Source of the DNA: Bacteroidales bacterium
GTDB taxonomy: Bacteria; Bacteroidota; Bacteroidia; Bacteroidales; UBA932
Direction of reading: 5' to 3'
DNA length: 64,000 bases
Assembly: GCA_017519185.1 (NCBI GenBank)
Contig: JAFWSX010000006.1
Location: 269,526-333,525, forward strand
Part shown: piece after piece, positions 17,302 through 27,168 of the stretch
Layout of the letters: each line of letters opens with the position of its first letter
Position numbering within the stretch: the stretch's first letter is position 1
Translations under genes and position numbers: made by a program
Notes under the pieces: generated by a model
Database searches by the model: none
What the model was told of the DNA's origin: nothing
Seen by the model: only the letters and a program-made list of their open reading frames with translations

Positions 17302-17355
17302 TTGTTTATTCCCTGCTTTTGATGTATTTTTATACAATTAACCTGACCTGTTAAT

Positions 17356-19935
17356 ATGAAAAAGTTCTTCAGATATCTTGTGCTGCCGACAATGATTGCG
17401 GCAGTGATTGCCTGTACGGACAAATCACCCAAAACCGGAGTACGGACAGATGCTCTCGAAAATTCAGCCTGGGAGGTTTCATCCTGGATTTCGGCGGCAG
17501 ACGCCCCTGTCTTTGAGGGCAGAGTGGCCGACGGAACTCGCGCAGCAGACGGAGCGAGCTGGTTCGTCTCATTCGTGACCAATGAGGCCAAGGTCGTGTC
17601 GGCAAAATGGATGACTACTGGCCTTGGCGTGTATTCTCTCTACATCAACGGAGTGCAGATCGGCGATGAATTCCTCAAACCGGGTTTCACACATTATGCA
17701 AAGACCAAGTTGTCCTTCACATATGATGTGACCGGAGCCATCCTCCGCAAACCCGGCTCTGTCAATGTCTTTTCGGCACAGGTCACCCCTGGCTGGTGGG
17801 CAGATAAGATAGTGACTCCCAGCGGCAATGACCGTATGATAGGCACCAAGTGCGCTTTCCGTGGTGTCCTCGAGCTTACCTACGCTGACGGCAGCAAGGT
17901 TCTCTATGGCACTGACACCGAGAACTGGCTGGCCGGAATCGCGGGCCCTGTGAAGCACGCCGCCATCTTCGACGGCGAGGAGTACGATGCACGCGTCCTT
18001 CCCGGCTATGAGACTGCAGATATGCTCTCTACTCCTGAGGTGAACAACGAATTCCTCGGTATAATTTATCCTTCCGACGGAGCTGAAATCTATCTCCGCA
18101 AGGACCTCACCCTTTCTCCCGTACGCACATACATCTGGAAGGATGTCGAGGGAGCGAGTGACGAAGCATTCGGCAAAGTGGTGATTGACCGGGAATATAA
18201 AGCCGGAGAGCAGGTAGTGCTTCACGCAGGTGAGAATCTCGTAGTCGATTTCGGACAGAACTGTGCCGGAGTCCCGGCATTCGTGTTCAACGCGTCTGAA
18301 GGGACGAAGCTCACTTGCCTTCCTTCTGAGCTGCTCAACGATGGCAACGGAGCAAAGAACCGTGGGATGGATGGTCCGGAGGGCAGTACACATCGTCTTA
18401 ACCTGCGCATTCCTGCAACCGGAATGATACTCGAATATACATTTGCCCAATCCGACAAGCCGGTATACTATTATCCCCAGTGTACATTCTTCGGTTACAG
18501 GCTGATAACCCTGACTGCCGATGCCGATGTCACCTTCGACAGCATAACCTCGATACCCGTGACTTCGATCGCAGGGAATCTTGAGACAGGCACCATCACC
18601 ACCGGCAACGAACTGGTGAACAAGATAATCTCCAACTCAAGGTGGGGACAGCTCTCGAACTATCTTTCAGTTCCCACTGACTGCCCGCAGCGCAACGAGC
18701 GTCTTGGCTGGACAGCCGACACCCAGGTGTTCACCGAAGCCGGAGCGTTCTTCGCAAATACCGATGCCTTCTTCCACAAATGGCTGCGTGACTTGCGCGA
18801 CAGCCAGAGCCCTCTGGGCGGATATCCTGGCGTCGCTCCTCTGGCACAATATGGAGGGGATATGATGCGCGTGGGCTGGGCAGATGCCGGAATCATCGTT
18901 CCCTGGACCATCTGGAGACAGTTCGATGACAAGTCCATCGTTGACGAGAGCTGGGCCTCTATGGAGAAATTTATGGCGCACGTGGCTGAGACAAAATATG
19001 ACCACAACGCCCTGGCTGCTGAGAACGGCAACTATCAGTGGGCCGACTGGCTGAGCTACGAGCCGCTGGAAAGTTGCGAAGGCCTGGCCTTTGGCCGTGA
19101 CGAGTTCGGCAGGAGTGGTCCGCTTCCCGAGGCGATAGATTACTGGAACTACCTCTGTGCTTCATACTGGGCCATTGATGCCGGAATGATGCGCGATATG
19201 GCAGCTGCGACCGGCCGTGATGCAGTGAAGTATGCTGCGATGGAACAGGAAGCCAAGGCTTATATCCTCGACAATTTCGTGAACGCCGACGGTACATTCA
19301 AGACAGAAATTCTGAATACGATGCAGACTCCGGCCCTCTTCGCCCTGAAGAACAAACTTTTCGAAGGTGAAGCTAAAGAGGCGGTCAAGAACCGTCTGCG
19401 CCAGAACTTCGCAGATCACGGCAACTGCCTTCAGACAGGCTTTCTCGGCACATCCATCCTGATGGACGTGCTCACTGAAAACGATATGGTTGACATAGCC
19501 TATGAACTTCTGTTACAGCGCAAGAATCCCAGCTGGATTTACTCAATAGACAACGGAGCCACCACGATTTGGGAACGCTGGAACAGCTATACCCTCGACA
19601 AGGGAATGGGTCCCAGAGGTATGAACAGTTTCAACCACTACGCATATGGAGCTGTATGTGCGTGGATATGGAAGACAGCCGCAGGCATTGCCACCGACAC
19701 TGCCGAGCCCGGCTTCAGGCACATCATTATGAAACCGGTTCCGGACAAGAGGCTTGGTTCTCTCGACGCTGAGTACAAGTCGGCTGCAGGTGTCATCAAG
19801 AGTTCCTGGAAGTATGAAGGTGACCAGTGGGTATGGAACTTCACCGTGCCCAAAGGAGCCAGGGCTACGGTAACCCTTCCGGGCGAGACACAGTCTAAAG
19901 ACTACGAGGCAGGCACTTACACTGTCAAAATGTAA
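17356..19935 (+). CDS. GH78 alpha-L-rhamnosidase
   Basis: An 859-residue lipoprotein-type enzyme (signal peptide ending in MIAAVIAC). After two or more N-terminal beta domains comes the (alpha/alpha)6 barrel (about 410-760) with DCPQRNERLGWTAD (D442, E448 as catalytic-acid candidate) and TTIWERWNSY (E740 as general-base candidate), followed by a C-terminal beta domain. These motifs are diagnostic of GH78, which releases alpha-linked rhamnose from pectic rhamnogalacturonan, arabinogalactan or glycosides. It heads a same-strand operon with GH51, GH43-CBM6 and GH51 genes at 9-21-base gaps, so rhamnose may decorate the same arabinose-rich glycan. A weak promoter-like TATTTTTA lies about 25 bases upstream. 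Confidence 0.9.
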   Translation: MKKFFRYLVLPTMIAAVIACTDKSPKTGVRTDALENSAWEVSSWISAADAPVFEGRVADGTRAADGASWFVSFVTNEAKVVSAKWMTTGLGVYSLYINGVQIGDEFLKPGFTHYAKTKLSFTYDVTGAILRKPGSVNVFSAQVTPGWWADKIVTPSGNDRMIGTKCAFRGVLELTYADGSKVLYGTDTENWLAGIAGPVKHAAIFDGEEYDARVLPGYETADMLSTPEVNNEFLGIIYPSDGAEIYLRKDLTLSPVRTYIWKDVEGASDEAFGKVVIDREYKAGEQVVLHAGENLVVDFGQNCAGVPAFVFNASEGTKLTCLPSELLNDGNGAKNRGMDGPEGSTHRLNLRIPATGMILEYTFAQSDKPVYYYPQCTFFGYRLITLTADADVTFDSITSIPVTSIAGNLETGTITTGNELVNKIISNSRWGQLSNYLSVPTDCPQRNERLGWTADTQVFTEAGAFFANTDAFFHKWLRDLRDSQSPLGGYPGVAPLAQYGGDMMRVGWADAGIIVPWTIWRQFDDKSIVDESWASMEKFMAHVAETKYDHNALAAENGNYQWADWLSYEPLESCEGLAFGRDEFGRSGPLPEAIDYWNYLCASYWAIDAGMMRDMAAATGRDAVKYAAMEQEAKAYILDNFVNADGTFKTEILNTMQTPALFALKNKLFEGEAKEAVKNRLRQNFADHGNCLQTGFLGTSILMDVLTENDMVDIAYELLLQRKNPSWIYSIDNGATTIWERWNSYTLDKGMGPRGMNSFNHYAYGAVCAWIWKTAAGIATDTAEPGFRHIIMKPVPDKRLGSLDAEYKSAAGVIKSSWKYEGDQWVWNFTVPKGARATVTLPGETQSKDYEAGTYTVKM

Positions 19936-19956
19936 TCAGTTTCTACGATGGATGTA

Positions 19957-21912
19957 ATGAAGAAAACCCTGTTGACTGCTGCCGCATTGCTGGCAGCAGT
20001 ATCAGTGACTGGACAGACAGTCCGTATGGACGTGAATCTGAAGAAGACCGGAGCCCCGGTGCAGCCGACAATGTACGGCATCTTCTTCGAAGACATAAAC
20101 TATGCGGCTGACGGCGGTCTGTACGGCGACATGGTGAAAAACCGATCTTTCGACTTCCCCTATGCTCTCACTGGCTGGACTGCATACGGAAAACTTCAGG
20201 TAATGGATGACGGCCCGTTTGAGCGCAATCCCCACTATCTCAGGCTGAACTGGTCCGGTCACCGCGACAAGTTCACGGGAGTTGAGAACGAGGGCTTCTT
20301 CGGAATGGGCCTGAAGAAAGGGGAAGGTTATGTTTTCTCTGTCTGGGCCAGGAGTGACGGCGGAAAGCTGCGCGTCGAACTTGTCGACAACGATTCGATG
20401 ACTGAAACCCAGATACTCACTCAGGGGGAGATTTCAGTAAACTCCAAAGAATGGAAAAAATACAGACTTGAGCTGACCTCTCCGGTTAAAATCGAGGATG
20501 CACACCTGAGAGTGGAACTCGCGGGCAACGTATCTGTAGACATAGAGCACGTGTCACTCTTCCCTAAGGATACCTGGAAGGGCAGGGAAGGAGGTCTCCG
20601 CAAGGATCTTGCACAGGCACTCTATGACCTTCACCCCGGGGTATTCCGTTTTCCCGGAGGATGCATCGTGGAGGGCACGGACCTTGAAACGCGCTATAAC
20701 TGGAAGAATAGCGTCGGCCCTGTCGAGAACCGTCCGGTGAACGAAAACCGATGGCACTATACTTTCGGATACAAACTTTTCCCCGACTATTTCACAAGCT
20801 ACGGTTTCGGCTTCTATGAGTTCTTCCAGCTCTGCGAAGATTTTGGCTGCGAGCCGCTTCCTGTGGTGAGTTGCGGCCTTGCCTGTCAGTTCCAGAACGA
20901 CGATCCTTCGGCTCACGTTCCCGTGGATGAACTGCAGCCGTATATACAGGATGCACTCGACCTCATCGAATTTGCCAATGGAGGCGTGAATACCACCTGG
21001 GGAAAGGTAAGGGCTGAGATGGGCCATCCCGAGCCCTTCAACCTCAAGATGCTGGCAGTTGGCAACGAGCAGTGGGGCGAAGAATATCCTGCCCACTTGA
21101 AACCGTTTGTCGATGCGCTTCGCAAGGCATACCCTCAGATCAAGATAATCGGAACCTCTGGCCCCAACTCCGAAGGAGACCAGTTCGACTATCTATGGCC
21201 TGAGATGAAAAAACTCGGAGTTGATCTTGTCGATGAACATTTCTACCGTCCAGAAAAATGGTTCCTGGCACAGGGAGCACGCTATGACAGCTATGACCGC
21301 AAGGGGCCCAAGGTCTTTGCGGGTGAGTACGCCTGCCACGGAGACGGGAAGAAATGGAACCACTTCAACGCATCTCTGCTCGAGGCGGCATTTATGACCG
21401 GCCTGGAGCGCAATGCCGATGTGGTCCATATGGCAACTTACGCTCCTCTTTTTGCTCACGTGCGCGGATGGCAGTGGCGCCCGGACCTTATATGGTATGA
21501 CAACCTGCGTTCTGTGCGTTCCTGCAGCTGGTATGTGCAGCAGCTTTATTCCCAGTATAAGGGGCAGAACGTCATCGGACTAACCTGGGATGGAAAACCC
21601 ATAACCGGAGCAGATGGTCAGCAGGGCCTCTTCGCCAGTGCGGTGCAGGACGGCAACCTCATCTATGTCAAGGTAGCAAACACTGCATCATCCCCGAACT
21701 CCATAGAATTCAGCTTTGACGGCCTGAAGAAAGCAGAAGTGGTTAAAGCTGTAAAGAGAGTGGTTTACACTTCGCCGGATCCCGATGCCGACAATACTCT
21801 CGACGATCCGGAGGCCATCGTTCCGCGTCAGAGAATCTTCATCGGCGAAGGCAAGGCCATAACAGCTACCGTAGACCCTATGAGCTTCAATATTTTCGTA
21901 TTTGAACGATAA
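19957..21912 (+). CDS. GH51 alpha-L-arabinofuranosidase
   Basis: A 651-residue secreted enzyme. ATG 19957 (MKKTLLTAAALLAAVSVTGQ) begins the signal peptide; ATG 19948 is an in-frame alternative. An early GIFFEDINYAADGGLYGDMVKNRSF segment is the family N-terminus, followed by a CBM-like beta insertion (about 75-210) and the TIM barrel. The acid/base is E371 in AVGNEQWG and the nucleophile candidate is E457 in FAGEYACHG, on barrel strand 7. Members release arabinofuranose from arabinoxylan or arabinan side chains. Second gene of the GH78 operon, with the GH43-CBM6 gene 12 bases downstream. Confidence 0.9.
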   Translation: MKKTLLTAAALLAAVSVTGQTVRMDVNLKKTGAPVQPTMYGIFFEDINYAADGGLYGDMVKNRSFDFPYALTGWTAYGKLQVMDDGPFERNPHYLRLNWSGHRDKFTGVENEGFFGMGLKKGEGYVFSVWARSDGGKLRVELVDNDSMTETQILTQGEISVNSKEWKKYRLELTSPVKIEDAHLRVELAGNVSVDIEHVSLFPKDTWKGREGGLRKDLAQALYDLHPGVFRFPGGCIVEGTDLETRYNWKNSVGPVENRPVNENRWHYTFGYKLFPDYFTSYGFGFYEFFQLCEDFGCEPLPVVSCGLACQFQNDDPSAHVPVDELQPYIQDALDLIEFANGGVNTTWGKVRAEMGHPEPFNLKMLAVGNEQWGEEYPAHLKPFVDALRKAYPQIKIIGTSGPNSEGDQFDYLWPEMKKLGVDLVDEHFYRPEKWFLAQGARYDSYDRKGPKVFAGEYACHGDGKKWNHFNASLLEAAFMTGLERNADVVHMATYAPLFAHVRGWQWRPDLIWYDNLRSVRSCSWYVQQLYSQYKGQNVIGLTWDGKPITGADGQQGLFASAVQDGNLIYVKVANTASSPNSIEFSFDGLKKAEVVKAVKRVVYTSPDPDADNTLDDPEAIVPRQRIFIGEGKAITATVDPMSFNIFVFER

Positions 21913-21924
21913 ACAAAACATACT

Positions 21925-24558
21925 ATGAGAAAACCTCTTCTTTTCTGTGCATTGACTGCCTCCTTCGCAGTACTTTGCGCAATTCCAGGCTATGGCCAGC
22001 GACCTCTGGTCAGCACATCCTACACACCCGATCCGGCTCCATTCGTGTATGGCGACAAGGTGTATATGGCAACCGGACACGATGAGGACGACGCCACCTA
22101 TTTCAAGATGAATGACTGGCAGCTGTTCTCCACCGAGGATATGGTCAACTGGACCTATCTCGGCACGCCCATTTCAACGAATACCTTCGCTTGGTGCGAA
22201 AAAGGCGACAATGCCTGGGCATCGCAGATTGTGGAGCGTAATGGCAAATGGTACTGGTATGTCTGCGTGATCGAGGACGGAACACGAGCCAACGCTCTTG
22301 CGGTGGCCGTGGCTGACGACCCTCAAGGCCCGTGGAAAGATGCCATCGGAGGCCCTCTTGCCACTGGATGGTCATTCATCGATCCTACGGTCTTCATCGA
22401 CGAAGACGGCAAGGCATATCTGTTCTGGGGCAACAAAGGCTGCTGGTACGGCCGCCTCAACGATGATATGATTTCGTTCGCCGACGGATGGAAGGAAGTT
22501 CCCGGTTTCCACGACCCGGCCTGCTTCGGTCCGGAATCGATGAAAATGGACTGGAGCATCCGCAAGGAAGTGATGATGGTTGGATACGAAGAAGGTCCGT
22601 GGGTCAACAAGCGCAACGGAATCTACTATATTTCATATCCTGCCGGCGGTGTCCCCGAACATATGGCATACTCCACGGCTCCTACCATCGACGGCCCCTG
22701 GACCTACCGTGGCCGCATAATGGATGAATCAATCAACAGTTTCACCATCCACGGCGGAAACATCAACTTCAAGGGCAACGACTATATGTTCTATCACGCC
22801 GGAACTCTTCCGAACGGTGGCGGTTTCCACCGTTCAGCCTGCGTCGAACAGTTCAAGTTCAACCCTGACGGAAGCATTCCCTTCATTCCTTTCACCAAGG
22901 AAGGCCCAGCCCCCGTGGCCACCCTTGACCCTTACAAGAGGGTGGAGGCTGAGACAATGGCTGGATCTCACGGAGTGAAGACTGACCGCAGGGCAGGCCG
23001 CACCCACTATGTTACCTCAATTCACAACGGTGACTGGATTCTCGTCCGCAACGTGGATTTCGGAAACGATGGTCCCAGACAGGCAACGATAGAAGTGGCT
23101 AATTTCAAGAACCGCGGCCAGGTAGAATTCTACCTCGACAACATCGGTGACCAGCCGATAGCAAGGTTGAACGTGGGCGGCGAAAACGCTGTGTTCAATG
23201 CTGACGTCAGGCGCAGGATAACAGGAGTCCACGACGTCTATATCCTCTTCCGCGGCGGAGATGCTGACCTCTTCGACCTCGACTGGTGGAAGTTCAATTC
23301 CAAGGTTAACAGACCTATTATCCAGACCAAGTACACTGCGGACCCTGCTCCGCTGGTATATGACGGCAAGGTATTCCTCTATACTACCCACGACGAGGAC
23401 TGGGGTGCAAACTTCGAGATGTACGACTGGCTGCTCTATACGTCAGAGGATATGGTGAACTGGACCGACCACGGATCGGTGGCATCAACCAAAGATTTCA
23501 AGTGGCGCTCACGCGACAACGGCGGCTGGGCTCTCCAGGTTGTCGAGCGCAACGGCAAGTTCTATATGTACTGTCCTCTGCACGGCCACGGCATCGGAGT
23601 CCTTGTGGCAGATTCTCCTTACGGTCCGTTCCGCGATCCGCTGGGAGAGCCGCTGGTATGGCAGAAAGAACACTGGGAGGACATAGACCCCACCGTGCTG
23701 ATCGATGACGACGGTCAGGCCTATATGTACTGGGGCAACCCCAACGTCTACTGGGCAAAGCTCAATGAAGACATGATCTCTCTCGGCAGTCCTATCCATA
23801 AGCTGGACTATAAGATCCAGGACTACCAGGAAGGCCCGTGGATCTACAAGCGCAACGGCCATTATTACCTTGCATTCGCGTCTACCTGCTGCCCTGAGGG
23901 TATCGGTTATGCTATGAGCAGCAGCCCCGAAGGCCCCTGGACTTACAAGGGACATATAATGGACCATACACAGCGCACACGCGGCAACCACCCTGGCATC
24001 ATCGACTACAAGGGCAAATCCTATGTATTCGGCCTTAACTACGACCTGATGCATCTTGACACTTATGTCCATCACGAGAGACGCTCGGTTTCGGCTGCTG
24101 AAATGCATTACAATCCCGACGGGACTATCGAGGAAGTTCCTTACTTCTTCGATGCCACCCTGGAGCAGATCGAGCCTTTCAAGCTCGGAGGACGCGTAGA
24201 GGCTGAGACTATGGCCTGGGGCTACGGACTCAAGACCAGCAAGGTCGCCGGCCGAGGCATCGTGGTAGACCACATCGACGACGGCGAATATCTCCAGATC
24301 AAGGGCGCTGACTTCGGCCGCGGCCGCAAGCAGTTCAGCGCTACTGTATTCTGCTACGACACTCCGGCTACCATCGAAATACATCTTGACAGCGTCAACG
24401 GACCGCTCGAGGGAACTCTCCAGATCACTCCCGGCAAGGCTTGGAAATCTGTTTCCTGCAACCTCAAGGGCACGGCAGGAGTGCACGACATCTTCTTCGT
24501 ATTCAAAGGACAACAAGGCCACGACCTCTTCGAATGGGATTGGTGGCAGATGAAATAG
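21925..24558 (+). CDS. Double GH43-CBM6 enzyme (GH43-CBM6-GH43-CBM6)
   Basis: An 877-residue secreted protein built as two similar halves. Signal peptide ends near residue 24. Half one: GH43 five-bladed propeller with D36 (YTPDPAPF), D153 (FIDPTVFID) and E223 (GYEEGPWV), then a CBM6-like module starting RVEAETMAGSHGVKT (about 340-455). Half two: D473 (YTADPAPL), D588 (DIDPTVLID), E636 (YQEGPWIYK), then a second CBM6 starting RVEAETMAWGYGLKT (about 757-877). Both halves keep the full Asp-Asp-Glu set, so both should be active as beta-xylosidase or alpha-arabinofuranosidase. The layout indicates an internal tandem duplication. Third gene of the GH78 operon. Confidence 0.9.
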   Translation: MRKPLLFCALTASFAVLCAIPGYGQRPLVSTSYTPDPAPFVYGDKVYMATGHDEDDATYFKMNDWQLFSTEDMVNWTYLGTPISTNTFAWCEKGDNAWASQIVERNGKWYWYVCVIEDGTRANALAVAVADDPQGPWKDAIGGPLATGWSFIDPTVFIDEDGKAYLFWGNKGCWYGRLNDDMISFADGWKEVPGFHDPACFGPESMKMDWSIRKEVMMVGYEEGPWVNKRNGIYYISYPAGGVPEHMAYSTAPTIDGPWTYRGRIMDESINSFTIHGGNINFKGNDYMFYHAGTLPNGGGFHRSACVEQFKFNPDGSIPFIPFTKEGPAPVATLDPYKRVEAETMAGSHGVKTDRRAGRTHYVTSIHNGDWILVRNVDFGNDGPRQATIEVANFKNRGQVEFYLDNIGDQPIARLNVGGENAVFNADVRRRITGVHDVYILFRGGDADLFDLDWWKFNSKVNRPIIQTKYTADPAPLVYDGKVFLYTTHDEDWGANFEMYDWLLYTSEDMVNWTDHGSVASTKDFKWRSRDNGGWALQVVERNGKFYMYCPLHGHGIGVLVADSPYGPFRDPLGEPLVWQKEHWEDIDPTVLIDDDGQAYMYWGNPNVYWAKLNEDMISLGSPIHKLDYKIQDYQEGPWIYKRNGHYYLAFASTCCPEGIGYAMSSSPEGPWTYKGHIMDHTQRTRGNHPGIIDYKGKSYVFGLNYDLMHLDTYVHHERRSVSAAEMHYNPDGTIEEVPYFFDATLEQIEPFKLGGRVEAETMAWGYGLKTSKVAGRGIVVDHIDDGEYLQIKGADFGRGRKQFSATVFCYDTPATIEIHLDSVNGPLEGTLQITPGKAWKSVSCNLKGTAGVHDIFFVFKGQQGHDLFEWDWWQMK

Positions 24559-24567
24559 TACCATATC

Positions 24568-27096
24568 ATGAACAAGAAAATCATTATCATTCTTGCAGCT
24601 CTCTGCTTTGCACTGAGCGGTTTTGCCCAGGACAGGGTAGAAATCAACGTGAAGACCGACAAGCCTTCAGGTTATGTTGACCCTATGCTCTACGGCCAAC
24701 TTTTCGAGCACATCTATTTTTCTGCAAACAACGGTGTATGGCAGGAGCTTCTCTATGAACGCTCTTTCGAAAACGAGCATTATCCCGGCATCCCGCCTAG
24801 AGACGGCTACTTCGACGGCTGGTTCATGGATGACGATGCAGTCCTGCATTCACCCACCAGGTATGAACAGCCCATCCATATAACAGGCGTCGACACAGAC
24901 GACTATGAGATAACGATGGATGTCAACTGGCGCTCCTACAGGCTGGCAAGAAGGGCCTGGAGCGGCGGTCTGCTGGACATCCGCGTGGCTTTCAAGGACC
25001 AGAACGGCGGAGAACCCTATTTCTTCCGCATCCACGATCCGAAGTATGAGGTCAGGGCCCTCAATCTTGCCCAGACTGAGTCGCAGATCCAGAATGCAGC
25101 TATGAACCAGGCAAGGGCGGCAGCCCAGCGTCAGACCGTAGTCCCCGACTTCAGCATCAGCAAGATGGTGGAGAGCGAGACCGAAGTCCGCGGAATGAAG
25201 CGTACCGTCAGGACACTGCAGCCCATAGTATCAAAGACGGCGACTGCAGCCCAGATCAACGAGAACCGCGACTGGCACAAGCTCCGCATCAGCTGCAAGG
25301 GCGGCAACGTCACAGCATACTGGGACGGAAAGAAAGTGGTTTCTGCCTCGAAGCTCGACCGCAAGGGCAGCAATGACATTACCTTCTGGGTGAACTATAC
25401 TGAGGCCTTGTTCCGCAATATCAAGGTGACTTCGGCCAATGGCAAGACCGTCTTCTTTGAGGGAACACCCGAAGACGTAAAGGTTCCTGCAGTGGCACCG
25501 CAGTGGAATGCCTTCGGACAGGGTGAGTTCGAACTGGTGAAGGGCGATGCTGTGAATATGGATTTCTCCCAGAAGATTACGACTGCTACCAGTGCCGGTA
25601 TCTCGCAGGGACCTCAGAACATCATCAAAGGAGAAAGATATCTGGGTTATATCCACGCAAAAGGAGACGGCATTCTCTCGGTGCAGTTGCGCCAGGGCGA
25701 CAAGGCTGTGTCGACAATGGTTCTTGGCAAACCCGGGCCGAAGTGGAAGAAATATGAATTCGAACTCGACGGCACTTTCGACGGTGATGCGGATTTTGCA
25801 ATCTGCGTTGAGAACGGCACCGTGCAGGTCGACGAGGCCAGCATGACCACCAAGACCGGAAAGGATCTGGGCGGTTTCAGACCCGACATCTTCAAGGCAG
25901 TGGACGAGCTCGGCCCGACCTGTCTCCGCTGGCCGGGCGGCGGCTATGTCGCGCAGTATGACTGGCGCTGGGGCATAGGTCCGCAGACCCAGAGGCAGCG
26001 CTGGGCTCACTGGATGTGGATGGACTATGACCAGAACAACTTCGGAACCGACGAGTTCATCAGTTTCTGCCGCTCTATCGGCACCGAGCCTGTGATCGTG
26101 GTTACCATAGGTTTTGACCGTCCCGACGAGGAGCAGGAAGGTATCTTCCAGAACGCCCTCAACTGGCTGCGTTACTGCAACGCTCCGGCTACCGACCAGT
26201 GGGGTGCCAAACGTGCCGCTAACGGCCATCCAGAGCCCTACAACGTCAAGTACTGGGAGATCGACAACGAGATGTGGGAGATGGGTATCGACAAATATGA
26301 AGCTGCCGTACGCAAGTATTCTGCAGCTATGCGCGAAATCGACCCGAGCATCAAGATCATCGCCTGCGGAGGTTTCCAGGAGGACGAGCAGTTCCTGGAG
26401 CGCTCGGCCAATTTCTTCGACTATATGAGCCTGCACCACTATGAGCAGCAGAACGGCTATGCAACCGGCCCGCAGAACCTTGCAAGGCAGTATGACCGCT
26501 ATGCGGATATGATTGCAAAATGCCCCAATCCTAACGTCAAGCTCTTCATCTCCGAGTGGAACCTCAACAGCCAGGACTGGCGCACCGGTCTTTTCGCGGG
26601 AGGCTTCCTGAATGTATGCGAAGCGCGCGACGTAGTTGCAATGGGTGCAGCAGCCCTGTTCATCCGTCGCACCGACGCTCCCGACTGGAACAATGCGTTC
26701 ATCAACTTCAACTACAAGGACCTTTATGTGGCTCCGAACTACCAGGTGACCAAGCTCTGGCACGACCACTTCTCTACACGCCTCCTTTCATTTGAAGGCG
26801 AGACCGGCGACCTTAATGTGGTGACTACGATGTCCGAGAACGGCCACGACGTCATCATCAAGGTAGTCAATCCTACCGACAAGCCGTACAAACTTACTTT
26901 CAAGGGCAAGTTCGACGCTTCTTCGGATGCCGTATATGATTTCTTCGCTCCAGGCGACCTTATGGTCGGCAACACACTGGAAAAGAAAGATGCAGTAGCC
27001 CAGAAACAGCAGTCTTTCAAGGTGTCTGCTTCCGAAGGCTCTCTCGACATCGCGCCATATTCAGCGGGTGTTATTACTGTCGCCCGCGGAAGATAA
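24568..27096 (+). CDS. GH51 alpha-L-arabinofuranosidase with internal laminin-G/CBM-like insertions
   Basis: An 842-residue secreted enzyme (signal peptide MNKKIIIILAALCFALSGFAQ). The conserved start VDPMLYGQLFEHIYFSANNGVWQELLYERSFE is of the GH51 type. It is followed by about 330 residues of beta-rich insertion containing a Gln/Ala-rich helix (IQNAAMNQARAAAQRQ) and then the TIM barrel. The acid/base is E568 in YWEIDNEMW and the nucleophile is E663 in LFISEWNLN. The barrel differs clearly from the 19957 paralogue, so the two are different GH51 branches, likely with different linkage preferences. Last gene of the operon, ending at a strong bidirectional terminator. Confidence 0.87.
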   Translation: MNKKIIIILAALCFALSGFAQDRVEINVKTDKPSGYVDPMLYGQLFEHIYFSANNGVWQELLYERSFENEHYPGIPPRDGYFDGWFMDDDAVLHSPTRYEQPIHITGVDTDDYEITMDVNWRSYRLARRAWSGGLLDIRVAFKDQNGGEPYFFRIHDPKYEVRALNLAQTESQIQNAAMNQARAAAQRQTVVPDFSISKMVESETEVRGMKRTVRTLQPIVSKTATAAQINENRDWHKLRISCKGGNVTAYWDGKKVVSASKLDRKGSNDITFWVNYTEALFRNIKVTSANGKTVFFEGTPEDVKVPAVAPQWNAFGQGEFELVKGDAVNMDFSQKITTATSAGISQGPQNIIKGERYLGYIHAKGDGILSVQLRQGDKAVSTMVLGKPGPKWKKYEFELDGTFDGDADFAICVENGTVQVDEASMTTKTGKDLGGFRPDIFKAVDELGPTCLRWPGGGYVAQYDWRWGIGPQTQRQRWAHWMWMDYDQNNFGTDEFISFCRSIGTEPVIVVTIGFDRPDEEQEGIFQNALNWLRYCNAPATDQWGAKRAANGHPEPYNVKYWEIDNEMWEMGIDKYEAAVRKYSAAMREIDPSIKIIACGGFQEDEQFLERSANFFDYMSLHHYEQQNGYATGPQNLARQYDRYADMIAKCPNPNVKLFISEWNLNSQDWRTGLFAGGFLNVCEARDVVAMGAAALFIRRTDAPDWNNAFINFNYKDLYVAPNYQVTKLWHDHFSTRLLSFEGETGDLNVVTTMSENGHDVIIKVVNPTDKPYKLTFKGKFDASSDAVYDFFAPGDLMVGNTLEKKDAVAQKQQSFKVSASEGSLDIAPYSAGVITVARGR

Positions 27097-27107
27097 TCTT
27101 CAGGCGG

Positions 27108-27159
27108 CTTTACAAAAAAAGAACTCTGCGAAATCTCGCAGAGTTCTTTTTTTGTAAAG
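27108..27159. terminator. Bidirectional terminator, 24-base perfect arms
   Basis: Positions 27108-27131 and 27136-27159 are perfect inverted arms around a 4-base loop. The core is GAACTCTGCGA/TCGCAGAGTTC, flanked by A7 and T7, so it ends transcripts from both sides. It separates the convergent GH51 gene and GH10-CE1 gene. Confidence 0.92.
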
Positions 27160-27168
27160 ATGCTTCTG

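Noticed and set aside
25231..26769. A 512-codon minus-strand ORF across the second GH51 gene.
   Set aside because: It is fully antisense to a well-supported GH51 gene with intact catalytic motifs and shows no family features, signal peptide or promoter.
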